Positions 22,405-22,943 of a stretch of DNA of 22,943 bases are shown here, one piece after another. The translations under genes were made by a program, and so were the position numbers. Every line of letters starts with the position of its first letter. The stretch's first letter is position 1. Location of the stretch: the IMG/VR virus record IMGVR_UViG_3300033144_003539, positions 1 through 22,943 of that record; one strand, 5' to 3'. Below the pieces are notes generated by a model. That model had not been told where the DNA came from. It did not search any database and saw nothing but the letters and a program-made list of their open reading frames with translations. The DNA comes from a virus.

Positions 22405-22752
22405 ATGCCGACATACAGAATTAATACTTGGGAAGGAACAGCAAAAGCTGTTCAAGTAATTGAAAAACTTCTTAGGGATGTAAATCCTAACAATAAACTA
22501 AGAGGTATTTTCAAATTTCTACAAGACACTAAGAAAGTAGAATTTTCTTGGGAAGAATTACTCAATATGAGTAAACTTTATCTTCCGTATGAAACAGTTG
22601 TTGCGGGAACAAATACTTCAGGACAGTTTTATCAACAAAACTCAAACACCGATTGGTGGCTTAGAACCGCTGAGAGGCAAGGAGTTTTTGAACTTATTTG
22701 TGGGAGAGGAGAAGAAGTGGTTTACCTTATGGGTAAGCCAGGTCTTGGTTAA
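22405..22752 (+). CDS. Unknown small protein
   Basis: I choose the ATG at 22405 (115 residues, MPTYRINTWEGTAKAVQVIE). The GTG at 22381 lies in the hairpin. The N-terminal half is helical (AVQVIEKLLRDVNPNNKLRG; IFKFLQDTKKVEFSWEELLN). The C-terminal half has WW at about 90-91 in NSNTDWWLRTAERQGVFELI and ends YLMGKPGLG. There is no membrane span. The helical start and 'WL.TAER.GV' phrase might be a small winged-helix-like fold, but I cannot claim a family. A strong terminator follows within a few bases, so this is the last gene of its transcription unit. Confidence 0.6.
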   Translation: MPTYRINTWEGTAKAVQVIEKLLRDVNPNNKLRGIFKFLQDTKKVEFSWEELLNMSKLYLPYETVVAGTNTSGQFYQQNSNTDWWLRTAERQGVFELICGRGEEVVYLMGKPGLG

Positions 22753-22756
22753 TGAT

Positions 22757-22796
22757 AATATCAATAGGTCTTTACAACCTATTGGTATTGTTTTTT
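22757..22796 (+). terminator. Strong intrinsic terminator ending the right-arm unit
   Basis: AATATCAATAGGT (22757-22769) pairs with ACCTATTGGTATT (22777-22789) over 13 bp with one T-G wobble, a seven-base loop, then G and TTTTTT (22791-22796). It lies immediately after the 115-aa gene. Confidence 0.85.
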
Positions 22797-22825
22797 AACA
22801 TATTAATATTGTTTTATCAGTAGTA

Positions 22826-22943
22826 CGCTAGATACCATAAAGACTGTCAAATCAATTATTGTTAAATGTTACACTCATTCATTCTTCATTCGTTGCACAT
22901 TGAACAATAATTGATTTAACACTTAACCTTCGACTTAGTTTTG
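22826..22943 (+). ncRNA. Conserved hairpin element, copy 2 (cut by window edge)
   Basis: Left flank CGCTAGATACCATAAA (22826-22841) and right flank AACCTTCGACTTAGTTTTG (22925-22943) match copy 1, as does the loop TCATTCATTCTTCAT. The arms are different but again self-complementary: AAATCAATTATTGTT (22849-22863) pairs with AACAATAATTGATTT (22903-22917) over 15 perfect bases, then AATGT with ACATT. Copy 1 precedes a gene, so another plus-strand gene is expected just beyond the window. Confidence 0.65.

Noticed and set aside
1-22943. tRNA genes, CRISPR array, insertion sequence or integrase
   Set aside because: No cloverleaf with a T-loop, no regularly spaced repeat-spacer array and no transposase or recombinase motif was found on reading both strands.

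Overview
The window looks like part of a crAss-like (Crassvirales-type) double-stranded DNA bacteriophage of a Bacteroidota host. The evidence is the capsid module order (large terminase, 796-aa portal, acidic scaffold-like protein, major capsid protein), protein sizes and motifs typical of that group, very AT-rich DNA, start codons preceded by A/T-rich stretches instead of Shine-Dalgarno sites, and a promoter matching the Bacteroidota TTG / TAnnTTTG pattern. Assignments were made by eye from protein sequence; none was checked against a database.

Layout. Two gene arms diverge from a roughly 1-kb gene-poor control region (about 20050-21064). The left arm (1-20025) is entirely on the minus strand. 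Reading from the control region leftwards it holds: a small unknown gene, an IHF/HU-like DNA-bending protein, a terminator/leader region, a conserved packaging-region protein, two tiny membrane proteins, a RecB-like PD-(D/E)XK nuclease with an apparent frameshift in a T6 run, a small unknown protein, TerL, portal, scaffold-like protein, major capsid protein, several virion proteins, a terminator, a cysteine-rich virion protein, then a block of fibre-like proteins and a partial holin-like protein at the window edge. This is a late (virion assembly and lysis) module.

The right arm (21065 onward, plus strand) holds five short unknown genes of 85-115 codons, probably early or accessory. One ends in an SSB-like acidic tip (DNDLPF). 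Each is preceded by a hairpin, and three of these hairpins end 16-17 nt before the ATG.

The control region contains two perfect DnaA boxes, three direct repeats with an exact 24-bp period, a second pair of repeats also spaced 24 bp, strong terminators and a candidate promoter for the left arm. It is the best candidate in the window for a replication origin and transcription switch. Its right end carries a long hairpin element whose flanks and loop recur at 22826-22943 with different but still self-complementary arms. That is compensatory evidence for a conserved nucleic-acid structure and is the most novel-looking signal here.

No tRNA, rRNA, CRISPR array, transposase or integrase was seen.
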